A stretch of DNA of 64,000 nt from Pseudomonas sp. (GCF_030690725.1 NZ_JAUYGD010000062.1:1-64000); one strand, 5' to 3'; positions 34,884 through 44,425 are shown, counted from the first letter of the stretch. Notes: generated by a model from the letters alone, not told the origin. Translations and numbers: made by a program.

Positions 34884-36269
34884 CTAGCCGTCTTCATCAA
34901 TGTTGATTGCAGTTCTTAGGAGGCGAGCAAGGGCATCGACTTTCGCTAGATTCAGGGCCTCATCAACTGTAAAACCTAAACGAACCACGACACAAAGCGT
35001 AAATAAGACCTGCAGTCTATAGGTGAGTGCTACCAGCGCAGCTCCTTTCACTGCCTTTTTGGCACCGTTGGCATCATAGTGTGCGTGGTAGTTCCTAGTG
35101 TTCTTGGTTCCTTTAATGATATCAGCCACCGCTTGCTCTCCTCCGAAGACAGCCACATAAGGGGAGAACATGCGCGCCAGCCGCTCTGCTAGAGTGATTT
35201 CGTTTCCAAAGTTCAGCTTCTGCTTCAGCCATTCTTTATCGGCCTCCGGGCATCCTTCGAGGATCGCCGCAACCTTCGCCTTATATTCAGGCTTTGGCAA
35301 CCTCGTGATATTTGAAGTGCGCCGATGAAATGCCTCCAGTGCTTGGGCCATGGAAATGAACTTGGTATCTATGTAGGAGTGAAAGTTATCTTGAACCAGG
35401 TAGTAGTGGTGTAGTGCAGGCCCTAAGTTATCGCACTCCCTGAGCCAGTTGGACAACATAGATTGCAGGCGCGGGCCAACGCTTGCGTAGCTTAGAAGCA
35501 TATCGTGGGCACGATGCGGTTTGCCCTCTCGTTGGCTTGGGTAGTTCAAGCTGCGAAAATAGACTGATAGCCATTTGTGAAGAGGCTCAAGCGTTGAATC
35601 ATCGATCTCTGCCATAAGCGAGTGAATGGCCACCGGCCGCCCAACAGCAAATGCAAAGAATCTCGTTATTCGGTGAGACAGGCCAATAAAGTAGTCAAAT
35701 GGCTTAGGTTCTGACGGAGTTATCTGGATGTAAGCTTGATGAAAAAATTCCAAGGTGGGAAATTTTCTCCCCCCTGGAATTTTGGCATTTAGGAATAGCT
35801 TAAACTTAGTGCCATCTTGGAACGTAAACTCCACCGGAGGGGGGATGTCAACAGAGAGAGTGAAATCCTCGAACTTATTTCCAACATCTAGTTTAAAAGC
35901 AGACTTGTTCCACCATTCGCTTAGGCCCTCCACGCCAAACCGCATCGAAAGAAACTTTCCCGCTTCTTCCATTCCAACACCAATAAAAGCCAAGCGCGCT
36001 TCGATACGTGATGTAGCTGGCAACCCAGGAAAGGAAACGCTTTTGGTTCGATAACCACACTCCTCAAGGGTTACGTACCCCCCTTCGACTATACCTATCA
36101 AGCGACCGATCTCCATTTCTTCAAAGGAAGTGAAGGCCGAGTCATCGGCAGTGAGTTCCAACTCAACTTTCCCCCCATCGGAGATAGTCAAAACACCAGG
36201 GTGTTTCCTTTCACTGTCTGCAGGGCTGAAGAAGAAGCCGCGTTTAACGATCGGCTCTGCAACGTACAT
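34884..36269 (-). CDS. ApeA-like HEPN-domain protein (probable anti-phage defence cargo)
   Basis: 461 aa from the ATG at 36269 (AGGGAG upstream). The N-terminal half (~10-190) is a beta-rich domain like the ApeA N-terminal domain (DDSAFTSFEEMEIGRLIGIV); the C-terminal half is helical with LPKPEYKAKVAAILEG and TRNYHAHYD, where Arg392-x4-His397 is the R-x4-6-H ribonuclease motif of HEPN domains. ApeA is a known single-gene abortive-infection defence. This gene is on the opposite strand to the ICE backbone, interrupts the ssb-topB order, and is clearly less GC-rich than its neighbours, all marks of cargo. Domain assignment is from motifs only. Confidence 0.75.
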   Translation of the reverse strand: MYVAEPIVKRGFFFSPADSERKHPGVLTISDGGKVELELTADDSAFTSFEEMEIGRLIGIVEGGYVTLEECGYRTKSVSFPGLPATSRIEARLAFIGVGMEEAGKFLSMRFGVEGLSEWWNKSAFKLDVGNKFEDFTLSVDIPPPVEFTFQDGTKFKLFLNAKIPGGRKFPTLEFFHQAYIQITPSEPKPFDYFIGLSHRITRFFAFAVGRPVAIHSLMAEIDDSTLEPLHKWLSVYFRSLNYPSQREGKPHRAHDMLLSYASVGPRLQSMLSNWLRECDNLGPALHHYYLVQDNFHSYIDTKFISMAQALEAFHRRTSNITRLPKPEYKAKVAAILEGCPEADKEWLKQKLNFGNEITLAERLARMFSPYVAVFGGEQAVADIIKGTKNTRNYHAHYDANGAKKAVKGAALVALTYRLQVLFTLCVVVRLGFTVDEALNLAKVDALARLLRTAINIDEDG

Positions 36270-36492
36270 GGCAAGCTCCCTTTGAATGATTGTGCCGGCA
36301 CTCTGCCCGCTACATTTTCGCCTGTCGAGATAATGCACTCCCAGCCAACAACACCATCCTAGGCTGCTTGCTCCCAACTAAACATGCAGTAGGACAACTC
36401 GGTATCTGCCGCGTCCACGTTGTTTGCTGCCACATACGCGCCTGACGGGAATGCTGAGGATCATTCGATGACCATCACGCCCCGGAGACTCT

Positions 36493-38502
36493 ATGCGCGT
36501 ATTCCTCTGCGAGAAACCATCCCAGGGCAAAGATATCGCCCGAGTCCTGGGTACCGGCCAACGCGGCAGCGGTTGCTACAGCGGAACGGGCACCGTCGTG
36601 ACCTGGTGCATTGGTCACCTGATCGAAGCGGCCCAACCGGAAGCCTACGGCGAGCAGTACAAACGCTGGTCCATCGAGCAGCTTCCCATCATTCCCGAGC
36701 GCTGGCGCGTCGAGCCGAAGGCCGCAACCGCTGCGCAGTTCAAGATCGTCAAGCAGCTCGTCGGCCAGGCAAGCGAACTGGTGATCGCAACCGATGCGGA
36801 TCGCGAAGGCGAGATGATCGCTCGCGAGATCATCGACCTGTGCGGCTATCGCGGGCCGATTCAACGGCTGTGGCTGTCGGCACTCAACGACGCGAGCATC
36901 CGCAAGGCGCTGAGCGCACTGAAACCGTCGAACGAGACGCTGCCGCTGTACTACTCGGCACTCGCTCGCAGTCGGGCCGACTGGCTGATCGGCATGAACC
37001 TGAGCCGCCTGTTCACGCTGCTCGGGCGTCAAGCCGGCTACGACGGCGTACTGTCGGTCGGGCGGGTGCAAACACCGACGTTGGCGCTGGTGGTAGCCCG
37101 CGACCGCGAGATCGCGCGCTTCGTTTCGGTGCCGTTCTGGACCGTTGAGATCGCGTTGTCGGCGGGTGGGCAGTCCTTCCGCGCCAATTGGATCGCACCG
37201 GATGGCTGCACCGATGACACAGGCCGCTGCCTGCAGCAGGCGGTAGCGCAACAAGCCGCCGATCGTATGCGCGTTGCCGGCAGCGCCCAGGTGGTCTCAG
37301 TCGAAACCGAGCGTGTACGCGAAGGCCCACCGCAGCCATTCGATCTCGGCACCCTGCAGGAAGTGTGCTCTCGCCAACTCGCTCTGGACGTGCAGGAAAC
37401 GCTCGACATTGCGCAGGCGCTCTACGAGACGCACAAGGCGACGACCTATCCGCGCTCTGACTCCGGCTACCTGCCCGAAAGCATGCTCGCCGAGGTGCCA
37501 GCCGTACTCTCCGCTGTTCTCGCCACAGATCCCAGCCTGCGCCCATTGCTCGATCAGATCGACCGTACTCAACGCTCACGCGCCTGGAACGACGGCAAGG
37601 TGTCGGCCCACCACGGCATCATTCCAACCCTGGAGCCGGCCAACCTGTCAGCAATGAGCGACAAGGAGCTGGCAGTCTATAAGCTGATCCGCGCGCACTA
37701 CCTCGCGCAGTTCCTGCCGCATCACGAGTTCGACCGCACCACTGCACAGTTGCTGTGCGGTGGCCAGAATCTGCAGGCCATCGGCAAGCAGGTGATCATC
37801 TCCGGCTGGCACCAGGTGCTGGCCGTACCGGAAGCGGATGACGCGGACGGCGAATCGACGCCCCGCAGCCAGGTGTTGCCAACCATGCGCGAAGGTCTGT
37901 TCTGCCAGGTCAGCCACGTCGATCTGAAAGCACTCAAGACGCTACCGCCCAAGCCCTTTACGCAGGGCGATCTAGTCAAGGCCATGAAGGGCGTCGCCAA
38001 GCTGGTCACTGATCCGCGGTTGAAGCAGAAGCTGAAAGAAACCACGGGCATTGGCACCGAGGCCACGCGCGCCAGCATCATCAAAGGCCTGCTCGATCGC
38101 GGCTATCTGGTCAAAAAAGGCCGTGCTGTACGCGCATCAGAAGCGGCTTACACGCTCATCGATGCGGTGCCAGCAGCCATTACCGACCCCGGCACCACCG
38201 CCGTCTGGGAACAGGCCCTGGACATGATCGAATCTGGCAGCATGACGTTGGATACCTTCGTCGAGAAGCAATCCATGTGGATCACCCAGCTCGTGCAGCA
38301 ATATCGCGGCGCCACCCTGTCCATCAAGTTACCCGAGTGCCCCGCCTGCCCACTGTGTGGCAGCGCCACCCGTCAACGCACCGGCAAGACTGGCCCCTTC
38401 TGGTCCTGCCGCAACTATCCCGATTGCAAAGGCACCCTGCCCATCCAGCAAGCCAGCGCAAAACGCAACGCGACACGCAAGCCGCGACAGATCCAAAATT
38501 AG
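36493..38502 (+). CDS. topB: DNA topoisomerase III (TopB type) of the ICE
   Basis: 669 aa type IA topoisomerase. Toprim domain with MRVFLCEKPSQGKDIARVLG and the metal site DADREGEM (~98-105); catalytic tyrosine in TTYPRSDSGYLPE (~318); C-terminal zinc-ribbon-like CPLCGSATRQRTGKTGPFWS with CRNYPDCKG. Decatenates or resolves DNA during replication or transfer of the element. A short CGGAGACTCT leader precedes the ATG. Confidence 0.94.
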   Translation: MRVFLCEKPSQGKDIARVLGTGQRGSGCYSGTGTVVTWCIGHLIEAAQPEAYGEQYKRWSIEQLPIIPERWRVEPKAATAAQFKIVKQLVGQASELVIATDADREGEMIAREIIDLCGYRGPIQRLWLSALNDASIRKALSALKPSNETLPLYYSALARSRADWLIGMNLSRLFTLLGRQAGYDGVLSVGRVQTPTLALVVARDREIARFVSVPFWTVEIALSAGGQSFRANWIAPDGCTDDTGRCLQQAVAQQAADRMRVAGSAQVVSVETERVREGPPQPFDLGTLQEVCSRQLALDVQETLDIAQALYETHKATTYPRSDSGYLPESMLAEVPAVLSAVLATDPSLRPLLDQIDRTQRSRAWNDGKVSAHHGIIPTLEPANLSAMSDKELAVYKLIRAHYLAQFLPHHEFDRTTAQLLCGGQNLQAIGKQVIISGWHQVLAVPEADDADGESTPRSQVLPTMREGLFCQVSHVDLKALKTLPPKPFTQGDLVKAMKGVAKLVTDPRLKQKLKETTGIGTEATRASIIKGLLDRGYLVKKGRAVRASEAAYTLIDAVPAAITDPGTTAVWEQALDMIESGSMTLDTFVEKQSMWITQLVQQYRGATLSIKLPECPACPLCGSATRQRTGKTGPFWSCRNYPDCKGTLPIQQASAKRNATRKPRQIQN

Positions 38503-39028
38503 GTCGCAGTCCCCATCTCCCCATCGTATCGACCACGGTCGATGCGCATACCTCGTGCCCACGAGGAACCCAGCACGCACCATCCTTCTGCAACGTGTGC
38601 CCGTCGCCGGCGTTTCGCTGGTTTGACGAGAAGGCGGACTCATCCGCAGTCCGTATTTCACGGACGTTCTGATCGGCTGATTTTTCGTTCCGAAGGGTCC
38701 CCTGGTGCCTTGTCTCGATAGCAGGGCGAGCCCCCAGGAGACCCTTCGGGTCGAACGGTGTTCAGTGCCGGTGCCCGCCGGCGAAACAACGGGTTCCTTT
38801 TGTACGCAGATGCGTGCCAAAGGATTTCGACCCCAGCCACGACACGGGTCGAGTGCAATCGCTGCAACAGCGGATGGCTTCGACGACGGCCACTCCCTGC
38901 ATCAGTTCACAGGTGGTTTCTTCCTCGACAGCCGAAGGTCCAGTCCCTCGGCACCTTTCTCCTGCCTACCCGAAACCGCCGGTTCAGCGAGCGCATCGCC
39001 GCCGAGCCCATGAACAGGAGATAACCCA
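38503..39028. other. Long structured leader before the cytosine methyltransferase gene
   Basis: 526 bases with no supported gene. It holds consecutive hairpins: ATCGACC-AC-GGTCGAT (38528-38543), CCTCGT-GCCC-ACGAGG (38551-38566), and an AGGGTCCCCTGG...CCAGGAGACCCT dyad at ~38694-38745. The first two resemble in layout, but not in loop sequence, the recurring leader element described at 40583, 42511, 44283 and 46720. AGGAGA precedes the ATG at 39029. Confidence 0.55.
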
Positions 39029-40510
39029 ATGCACCCTCAACCCCACACGCCTCCACTGCAGTACGGCAGCGTCTGCAGCGGCATCGAGGCCGTCAGCCTC
39101 GCCTGGCAACCACTCGGTCTGGAGCCAGCCTGGTTCGCCGAGATCGAAGCGTTTCCCTGTGCAGTCCTCGCCCACCACTACCCCGACGTCCCCAATCTCG
39201 GAGACATGCAGCAGATCGCCGCCCAGGTACTCGCCGGCACCGTACCGGCACCGGACATCCTGGTCGGTGGAACCCCGTGCCAATCGTTCAGCATCGCCGG
39301 TACCCGCCATGGGCTGGACGATCCGCGCGGAGCCCTGACCCTCAGCTATGTGGAGCTCGCCAATGCCATCGATCAAGCCCGCCTCGAAACCCGCCGCCCG
39401 CCGGCAGCACTCGTCTGGGAAAACGTACCAGGTGTCCTTAGCGACCGAGGCAATGCCTTTGGATGTCTCTTGGGCGCACTGGCCGGCGAAAGCAGTCCGC
39501 TCGAACCGCCAGGGACCAGGTGGTCGCACGCAGGTTGTGTGTCTGGACCCCGCCGTCGCGTTGCGTGGCGGCTGCTCGACGCCCAACATTTCGGCGTCGC
39601 CCAACGCAGGCGTCGCGTGTTTCTTGTGGCAAGTGGTCGAAACGACCTTGATCCCGTCCAGGTACTTTTTGAGTCAGAAGGCCTGCACGGGCATTCTGCG
39701 TCGTGCTACGCGCCGTGGAAAAACGCTGCCACCGCTGTTGCACCTAGCGCTGCAGCAGCAGGCGACTATGCCAGCCTGAACCAGGCCTATGGCGAGATCG
39801 CGATGACGGTCTGCTTCGGCGGAGGAAAAACCCTTGGCCCGATCGATGTGGCGGCCTGCCTGACGGCCGCCTCCGGCCCCAAGAACGACTTCGACGTCGA
39901 AACCTTCATGGTGCAATCGGTGGCTGGAGCCATCAGCCACACCCTAGATACCGCCAACGGCGGCAAGGGTTGCGGAGAAGATGGCACCGGCAAGGGCGTC
40001 CCCGTCGTCGCGGTTTATTCACCACAAGCAGTGGCCTTCGCGCAGAACTCCCGTGGCGAGCTGCGCTTGGAATCAGGTCACGGCCAACTCTGCGGAGCGC
40101 TGTCGACCGGAGGTGGCAAACCCGGCCAGGGCCTGCCCATGATCGCCAGTGTGTCGCTGCGTGGCCGTGAGCATGGTCTGGCCGCCGAGTTGGGTAACAG
40201 CATCTCGCCGGCGCTGCGCGCGTGCAGTGGTGGCGGCGACAAAGGGCACGTATTGGCACCAGCCTACGACGACGCCCACTTTCTCTACACGCAGACAGCA
40301 GCAGATGCCGCAGATTGGTCGCCTTGGCGCGTGCGGCGGCTGATGCCTGTTGAGTGCGAACGCCTGCAGGGAATGCCCGACAACTACACCCAGGTACCGT
40401 ATCGCGGCAAACCCGCCGCCGATGGTCCTCGCTACAAAGCCATTGGCAATTCGATGGCGGTGCCTTGCGTCGCCTGGGTCGGGCAACGGCTGCTGCAGGC
40501 GCTGGCATAA
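39029..40510 (+). CDS. DNA (cytosine-5) methyltransferase
   Basis: 493 aa Dcm-like enzyme. Motif I GSVCSGIEAVSLAW (~12-25), motif IV GGTPCQSFSIAGT with catalytic Cys at ~84, motif VI WENVPGVL, motif VIII QRRRRVFLVA, a target-recognition region (~215-430) and motifs IX/X LMPVECERLQGMPDNYT and AIGNSMAVP. No restriction endonuclease lies next to it, so it is probably an orphan that protects the ICE from host restriction. Specificity cannot be read from the sequence. Confidence 0.92.
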   Translation: MHPQPHTPPLQYGSVCSGIEAVSLAWQPLGLEPAWFAEIEAFPCAVLAHHYPDVPNLGDMQQIAAQVLAGTVPAPDILVGGTPCQSFSIAGTRHGLDDPRGALTLSYVELANAIDQARLETRRPPAALVWENVPGVLSDRGNAFGCLLGALAGESSPLEPPGTRWSHAGCVSGPRRRVAWRLLDAQHFGVAQRRRRVFLVASGRNDLDPVQVLFESEGLHGHSASCYAPWKNAATAVAPSAAAAGDYASLNQAYGEIAMTVCFGGGKTLGPIDVAACLTAASGPKNDFDVETFMVQSVAGAISHTLDTANGGKGCGEDGTGKGVPVVAVYSPQAVAFAQNSRGELRLESGHGQLCGALSTGGGKPGQGLPMIASVSLRGREHGLAAELGNSISPALRACSGGGDKGHVLAPAYDDAHFLYTQTAADAADWSPWRVRRLMPVECERLQGMPDNYTQVPYRGKPAADGPRYKAIGNSMAVPCVAWVGQRLLQALA

Positions 40511-40582
40511 ACGTGGCGACCACCGTTTTCCCATAGTCTCGTGACCACACCGATGTGCGCCACGATCCTTTTCACAGGTATC

Positions 40583-40660
40583 GCTGCCTTGGTAGCGCTC
40601 CCCGACAGCCCCGGTCTTCAAGGCTGTACTGCACGCCCTGCAGCGACCGAACCAGTCCGC
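40583..40660 (+). ncRNA. Recurring ICE leader element, instance A (candidate structured RNA)
   Basis: Three successive hairpins in the leader of the GHKL ATPase gene: P1 GCTGCC/GGTAGC (40583-40596), P2 ACAGC/GCTGT (40605-40609 with 40623-40627) enclosing a 13-base loop with CCGGTCTTCAAG, P3 CTGCA/TGCAG (40629-40643), then CGACCGAACCAGTCCGCT. Stem bases differ from the other instances but keep pairing. Strand is taken as that of the downstream gene. Confidence 0.6.
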
Positions 40661-40794
40661 TCAGCATCGCCTCTTGCGGACGTGCGCCCGCCTTGGGCGT
40701 CGATGCCTTTTTGCCTCGCCATCGCCTGCGCTCGTCCTGCACGAGCGCTTTTCGTTCATGTGCCCTCGGCACACCCTCTATCAGGAGTCATCCC

Positions 40795-42357
40795 ATGAGC
40801 ACCATTTGTCTCAAGACCAACCAAAACCGCTTGATCGCCAACCTGCGGCACGCGTTCACCCCGCATTCCATGCTCGGTGAGCTGCTGCAGAACGCGCGCC
40901 GCGCGCAGGCCAGCCACATCCAGGTCGTTGCCGATGGCAACACCCTTATCGTCAGCGACGACGGCTGCGGTATCGCCGATCTTCAAACCCTGATCTTCAT
41001 CGCCGAGTCCGGTTGGGACCCGGCGCTGAAAGAGCGGGAGAACGCATTCGGTCTCGGTGTCCTGTCGACCCTGTACTTCGCCGAGCATCTATCGGTGCAT
41101 TCAGGCAGCCAGGCCTTCAACGCCGCCACGGCGACCATCATCCGCGGCGACACCATCGAGGTATATCCTGAGCCTTCGCGCGTCGGCACCGAGATCCGAT
41201 TGGACGGTGTGCAATCACCGCAAACCAACCTCACCTTGCCGCAATGGGTCGAGCATCAGCTCAAGACACTGTGCGAGGCTTTTCCGGTACGGGTATCGCT
41301 CAACAATGTCGACATCGACCGCCCGCTTGCGGATGCGAGCCTGCCATGGCGGCAGACGCCAATAGGCAGGGTTCTGCTCGACCTCGACGCATCACCGACA
41401 CAATGGCGGTGCTTTCTCCAGGGCTTGCCCATCGGCAGGATTCCAGCCCTCTCCAAGCATCAGATCGTGCTGTTGCGCGACGACATGATCGCCCGCCTGC
41501 CGGATCGTCAGCACTTGCTCAACGAAGCGGAAGATCACCGACGCATTCAGGCGGAGATCAGCGAGTCTTACCGGCAAGCGCTACTCGAAGCCAAGGAACG
41601 ACTGGCTGCCAGCGAGTTCGTGGAGCTGTACGCAGAAACCTGCCTGTCTTCGTCGAATGCTGACCTGCTCAACGATGTGCCATTCGCTCCGCGCGCCTGG
41701 TTCCGCAACTGGGAAGACAACCCAGCGGGATACCACCGCTACTGGGAACGCTATCCGCTGAATGGAATATCAGCCCGTGTTGCGCTGGAGGAAACAGGCA
41801 TCTGGTCCATCGACAGCGACGGGGAAAATGACCTCGCCGTGGAAACCTATCTGGAGGCGCGTCAAGCCTTTCTGCTGGAGGAGCATCGTCTCGATGCGAA
41901 TCACTGGCTGAGGCACATGGTCAAGACCGTCACGCCGGATCAGGTAGGCGTCCGGCACAGCACAATTCTCCACAGCGAGAGCTGCCCACCTCTGGCGGAG
42001 TGCATCGAGCTAATCCTGGTCGACACCCTGATCGTCAGCCTGGAAGGCGAGCCTGGTGAGTATCCAGTGGATGCGTTGCGCAAGGACGACACGCTCTACC
42101 TGACGCCGAAGTCTGGCAACGTCACAGAACTCGTTTCCGACTATATCTTCGATGACCGCTATGACGAGGGTCGAGAGGATGAGGACGCGCAAACGCTCGC
42201 CACGTTCGTCGCCGTAGGCTGCTCGCAAGACCCCGCCCAGGTTGTCAGGGCACTGCTGCCAGATGCGCTGTGCCAGCGTTCTCTGCCGAAGCTGGCCGGG
42301 ACGGTCGTACAGCTGATCTTCGACGGCAACGGCAAACTGCAGGAGGTCACGGCCTGA
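40795..42357 (+). CDS. GHKL-type ATP-binding protein (HSP90/MutL-like ATPase fold)
   Basis: 520 aa. The N-terminal ATPase (~1-160) has the Bergerat motifs: N box ELLQNARRAQAS, G1 DDGCGIAD, G2 FGLGVLSTLYF. The rest (~165-520) is not recognised and is acidic towards the end. The start at 40795 has CAGGAG upstream; a longer open frame begins within the leader. Conserved accessory ICE gene; a chaperone-like or DNA-repair-like role is possible but not shown. Confidence 0.8.
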   Translation: MSTICLKTNQNRLIANLRHAFTPHSMLGELLQNARRAQASHIQVVADGNTLIVSDDGCGIADLQTLIFIAESGWDPALKERENAFGLGVLSTLYFAEHLSVHSGSQAFNAATATIIRGDTIEVYPEPSRVGTEIRLDGVQSPQTNLTLPQWVEHQLKTLCEAFPVRVSLNNVDIDRPLADASLPWRQTPIGRVLLDLDASPTQWRCFLQGLPIGRIPALSKHQIVLLRDDMIARLPDRQHLLNEAEDHRRIQAEISESYRQALLEAKERLAASEFVELYAETCLSSSNADLLNDVPFAPRAWFRNWEDNPAGYHRYWERYPLNGISARVALEETGIWSIDSDGENDLAVETYLEARQAFLLEEHRLDANHWLRHMVKTVTPDQVGVRHSTILHSESCPPLAECIELILVDTLIVSLEGEPGEYPVDALRKDDTLYLTPKSGNVTELVSDYIFDDRYDEGREDEDAQTLATFVAVGCSQDPAQVVRALLPDALCQRSLPKLAGTVVQLIFDGNGKLQEVTA

Positions 42358-42368
42358 CCTGTCCCATA

Positions 42369-42394
42369 AACGCTCCTTCGGGAGCGTTCTTTTT
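42369..42394 (+). terminator. Rho-independent terminator after the GHKL ATPase gene
   Basis: AACGCTCC-TTCG-GGAGCGTT (42369-42388) with a stable UUCG loop, followed by CTTTTT. It means the next gene needs its own promoter. Confidence 0.9.
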
Positions 42395-42510
42395 CCCGCC
42401 AGAACACACCAGCATGCGCCGCTCGCTTCCTCCTTCAATCAGGGGGCTGCCGGTTTCCCATTTCCCGCTGACGCACTCCCCTCGCCGCTCGAAGCTGCTC
42501 CCCATGTGTC

Positions 42511-42600
42511 GTCGACCTCGGTCGACACCATGCCCGCAGCACGGGTCCTCGGCTGCACCGTGGAATCCTCCGCGCCGACCCGACCAGTCCGCTTCGCACC
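42511..42600 (+). ncRNA. Recurring ICE leader element, instance B
   Basis: P1 GTCGAC-CTCG-GTCGAC (42511-42526), P2 GCAGC/GCTGC (42536-42540 with 42552-42556) with an 11-base loop ACGGGTCCTCG, a weaker P3, then CGACCCGACCAGTCCGCT, nearly identical to the tail of instance A. Lies in the leader of the gene at 42659. Confidence 0.55.
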
Positions 42601-42658
42601 GTGCCTACGGATGAGCGCCCACGGGTGCAGGTGCTTCCACTTCAACCGGGAGGTTTTC

Positions 42659-42910
42659 ATGCCCCATACGTCTTCATCCACCCCACTCAGCGTCGATCAG
42701 GCCCGCGCCGAATCCGTCGGTTACCTGGCCTTGGCCCACCTTGGCGAACGCCGGCCCCTTCAGGTGCTACGCAGTGGTGCCGGTTACTACATCGGCACCG
42801 CCGACGAGGACGGTCCGGTATCGCGCGAGTCCGTCGAGTACTTCCGTTCGTTTCACGCAGCCAACCAGACCCTGACAACAGGGGATTGGCAACAGCGCCT
42901 CCAGTCCTGA
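42659..42910 (+). CDS. Small conserved ICE protein (83 aa), function unknown
   Basis: Small soluble protein (VDQARAESVGYLALAHLGER..., GAGYYIGTADEDGPVSRES) that ends ~23 bases before the next gene. The ATG at 42659 follows CGGGAGG. The YIGTADEDGPVSRESVEYF stretch suggests a compact domain, but no characterised family comes to mind. Probably cotranscribed with the gene at 42934. Confidence 0.7.
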   Translation: MPHTSSSTPLSVDQARAESVGYLALAHLGERRPLQVLRSGAGYYIGTADEDGPVSRESVEYFRSFHAANQTLTTGDWQQRLQS

Positions 42911-42933
42911 CCCCTACCCATCGGGAGAACATC

Positions 42934-43326
42934 ATGAACCCGTCCTTACCCCAAGACGTACTTGATCAGATCGCGCGGGAAATCCTGCACTTCGACCATG
43001 CACCAGCAGCCTTTTTGGACGCATGGAAGCGAGGCATCCAAATCGCCGGTGTCGAGTGGTTCGGCGACGGCACCCACGAAGGAATGCGGCAAGCCGAGAC
43101 CAAGTGGGAGTTACGACCGAATGTGCTGAGGCTCAACGACGCCCTGGGCGTTCTGAGCGGCGGCCAGCGGATGTTCCTCTCCGCCATGGTGAGTTTCTAC
43201 AACGCCCAAGAAGGCGGTGCCATGCTCAAACGCTGCCAGTTCGAGGGACTTGCCGATCTCGGCGGTCTCGATCTGGAGCGCCGCAAGGTCATCGCCGATC
43301 TGGTACTCCATTACGACGGCTGGTGA
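42934..43326 (+). CDS. Conserved ICE protein (130 aa), function unknown
   Basis: Helical soluble protein with DHAPAAFLDAWKRGIQIAGVEW, LNDALGVLSGGQRMFLSAMVSFYN and DLERRKVIADLVLHYDGW. The ATG at 42934 is preceded by CGGGAG. Tightly linked to the preceding small gene. No enzymatic motif is evident. Confidence 0.72.
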   Translation: MNPSLPQDVLDQIAREILHFDHAPAAFLDAWKRGIQIAGVEWFGDGTHEGMRQAETKWELRPNVLRLNDALGVLSGGQRMFLSAMVSFYNAQEGGAMLKRCQFEGLADLGGLDLERRKVIADLVLHYDGW

Positions 43327-43360
43327 GCCTGCTCTCCGCCTCCATTTTTCCCAAGCCCCC

Positions 43361-43393
43361 GAGGGACATGCGTCCCTTGGGGCCATGTCCCTC
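43361..43393 (+). promoter_or_regulatory. Long hairpin just upstream of the ribosome-binding site of the next gene
   Basis: GAGGGACATG (43361-43370) pairs with CATGTCCCTC (43384-43393); an internal GTCCC can alternatively pair with the first arm. Followed by CGTCTTTTCC and, 12 bases on, CAGGAG. Either a terminator of the upstream gene or a translational control element. Confidence 0.55.
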
Positions 43394-43418
43394 CGTCTTT
43401 TCCGGCAGGAGCGACAAC

Positions 43419-44132
43419 ATGAACATCCCGATCAACCCTTTTATTCGTGGTTACCACAGCTTTCATATTCAGAGAGTCGCCGTCATCAGCTACGACGACC
43501 GCTGTCCAGTGACGTATCTGCCGTTGCATCTTTCACAAAACCACTTGCTGGATGAACAGGCGATGTACCGTCGTTGCATCTTCAACGACAGTTTCGCGCT
43601 CATCACCGAAGGACAGGATATTGCACCGGAGCTCGACGCGCTGTGCGGCGGAGCCGGCACGATCCAGGCAGTGCTCTACAGCATTCACGGCGACGACAAC
43701 GGCGTATCCACCCACATCGGTGATACCTACTCCGAGGAAAGCGCGCGTGAGGTCGTGCGGCGACTGACCTTCCAGACCGGGCATTACAGCCGCTGCTGGG
43801 AGATCAGCACCGCGCATGTCACCGAGGATGCGATGCGCTACCTGTGTGAAATGGCGGATACCCAAACGCCGACCGGCCTGCTGTTCGTCGCCTTTCACAT
43901 TCCCTGCTGCCCGGCCATCGGGGTGAAGCTGATCGCCACGCCCTGGACAACCGACAACCTGTTGCACGTCGAAGGCATCACTGCTGAGCAGCTGCGTCAA
44001 GAGCACTTGGACGAGGACGTTCCAGCGTCACTGATGGGCGTCCTGCATCAAGCTGCCGAGGCCGACGTTCGCATCCTGATTCTGGATGCCGATGCCTCCG
44101 CGCTCGACGGGCTCGCGTTGTATCAGGCGTAA
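43419..44132 (+). CDS. Conserved ICE protein (237 aa), function unknown
   Basis: Soluble protein with SFHIQRVAVISYDDRCPVTYLPL at the N-terminus and GLLFVAFHIPCCPAIGVKLIATPW in the second half. The Cys-Cys in HIPCCP and scattered histidines are noteworthy but form no motif I know. ATG at 43419 with GCAGGAG upstream. A terminator follows 38 bases after the stop. Confidence 0.7.
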   Translation: MNIPINPFIRGYHSFHIQRVAVISYDDRCPVTYLPLHLSQNHLLDEQAMYRRCIFNDSFALITEGQDIAPELDALCGGAGTIQAVLYSIHGDDNGVSTHIGDTYSEESAREVVRRLTFQTGHYSRCWEISTAHVTEDAMRYLCEMADTQTPTGLLFVAFHIPCCPAIGVKLIATPWTTDNLLHVEGITAEQLRQEHLDEDVPASLMGVLHQAAEADVRILILDADASALDGLALYQA

Positions 44133-44169
44133 GTCCGGACGGCTGGAGCGCGCCCAGGCCTTTCCTATC

Positions 44170-44193
44170 AGCCCCTCGTCGAGGGGCTTTTTC
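44170..44193 (+). terminator. Rho-independent terminator
   Basis: AGCCCCTC-GTC-GAGGGGCT (44170-44188) followed by TTTTTCTT, ending the transcript of the gene at 43419. Confidence 0.9.
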
Positions 44194-44282
44194 TTGCTTG
44201 GAGAATGGCCAATACGGTGACCTACGGATTCGCTTTGCCACGCGCAAAGCGACAGCCTGCGTACCATCGTTCCCGCATGTTC

Positions 44283-44345
44283 GCTGGCGTTGCCGGCAAC
44301 ATCCCAGGCAGTCGAGACCTTAAAGACTGCGGTGCGGCTCACCGC
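44283..44345 (+). ncRNA. Recurring ICE leader element, instance C
   Basis: P1 GCTGGC-GTT-GCCGGC (44283-44297), P2 GCAGT/ACTGC (44308-44312 with 44326-44330) enclosing the 13-base loop CGAGACCTTAAAG, P3 GGTG/CACC extended by GC pairs (44331-44345). Relative to instances A and D, P2 has a C-G to T-A exchange that keeps pairing. Upstream CATGTTC and linker AACATCCCAG match instance D closely. Confidence 0.6.
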
Positions 44346-44389
44346 ACTGGTTGCACTGTTATCCAGCGCATGTCGCGCCATCCACCCCT

Positions 44390-44425
44390 CAAGGGACATC
44401 CTCCCTTGCGGGCGGGAGTCCCTTG
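44390..44425 (+). promoter_or_regulatory. Long hairpin upstream of the gene at 44447
   Basis: CAAGGGAC (44390-44397) pairs with GTCCCTTG (44418-44425); the inner CTCCCTT can pair with the first arm instead. It is followed by TTTTCC and, 9 bases later, AAGGAG. Layout matches the hairpins at 43361 and 51332. Confidence 0.55.
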
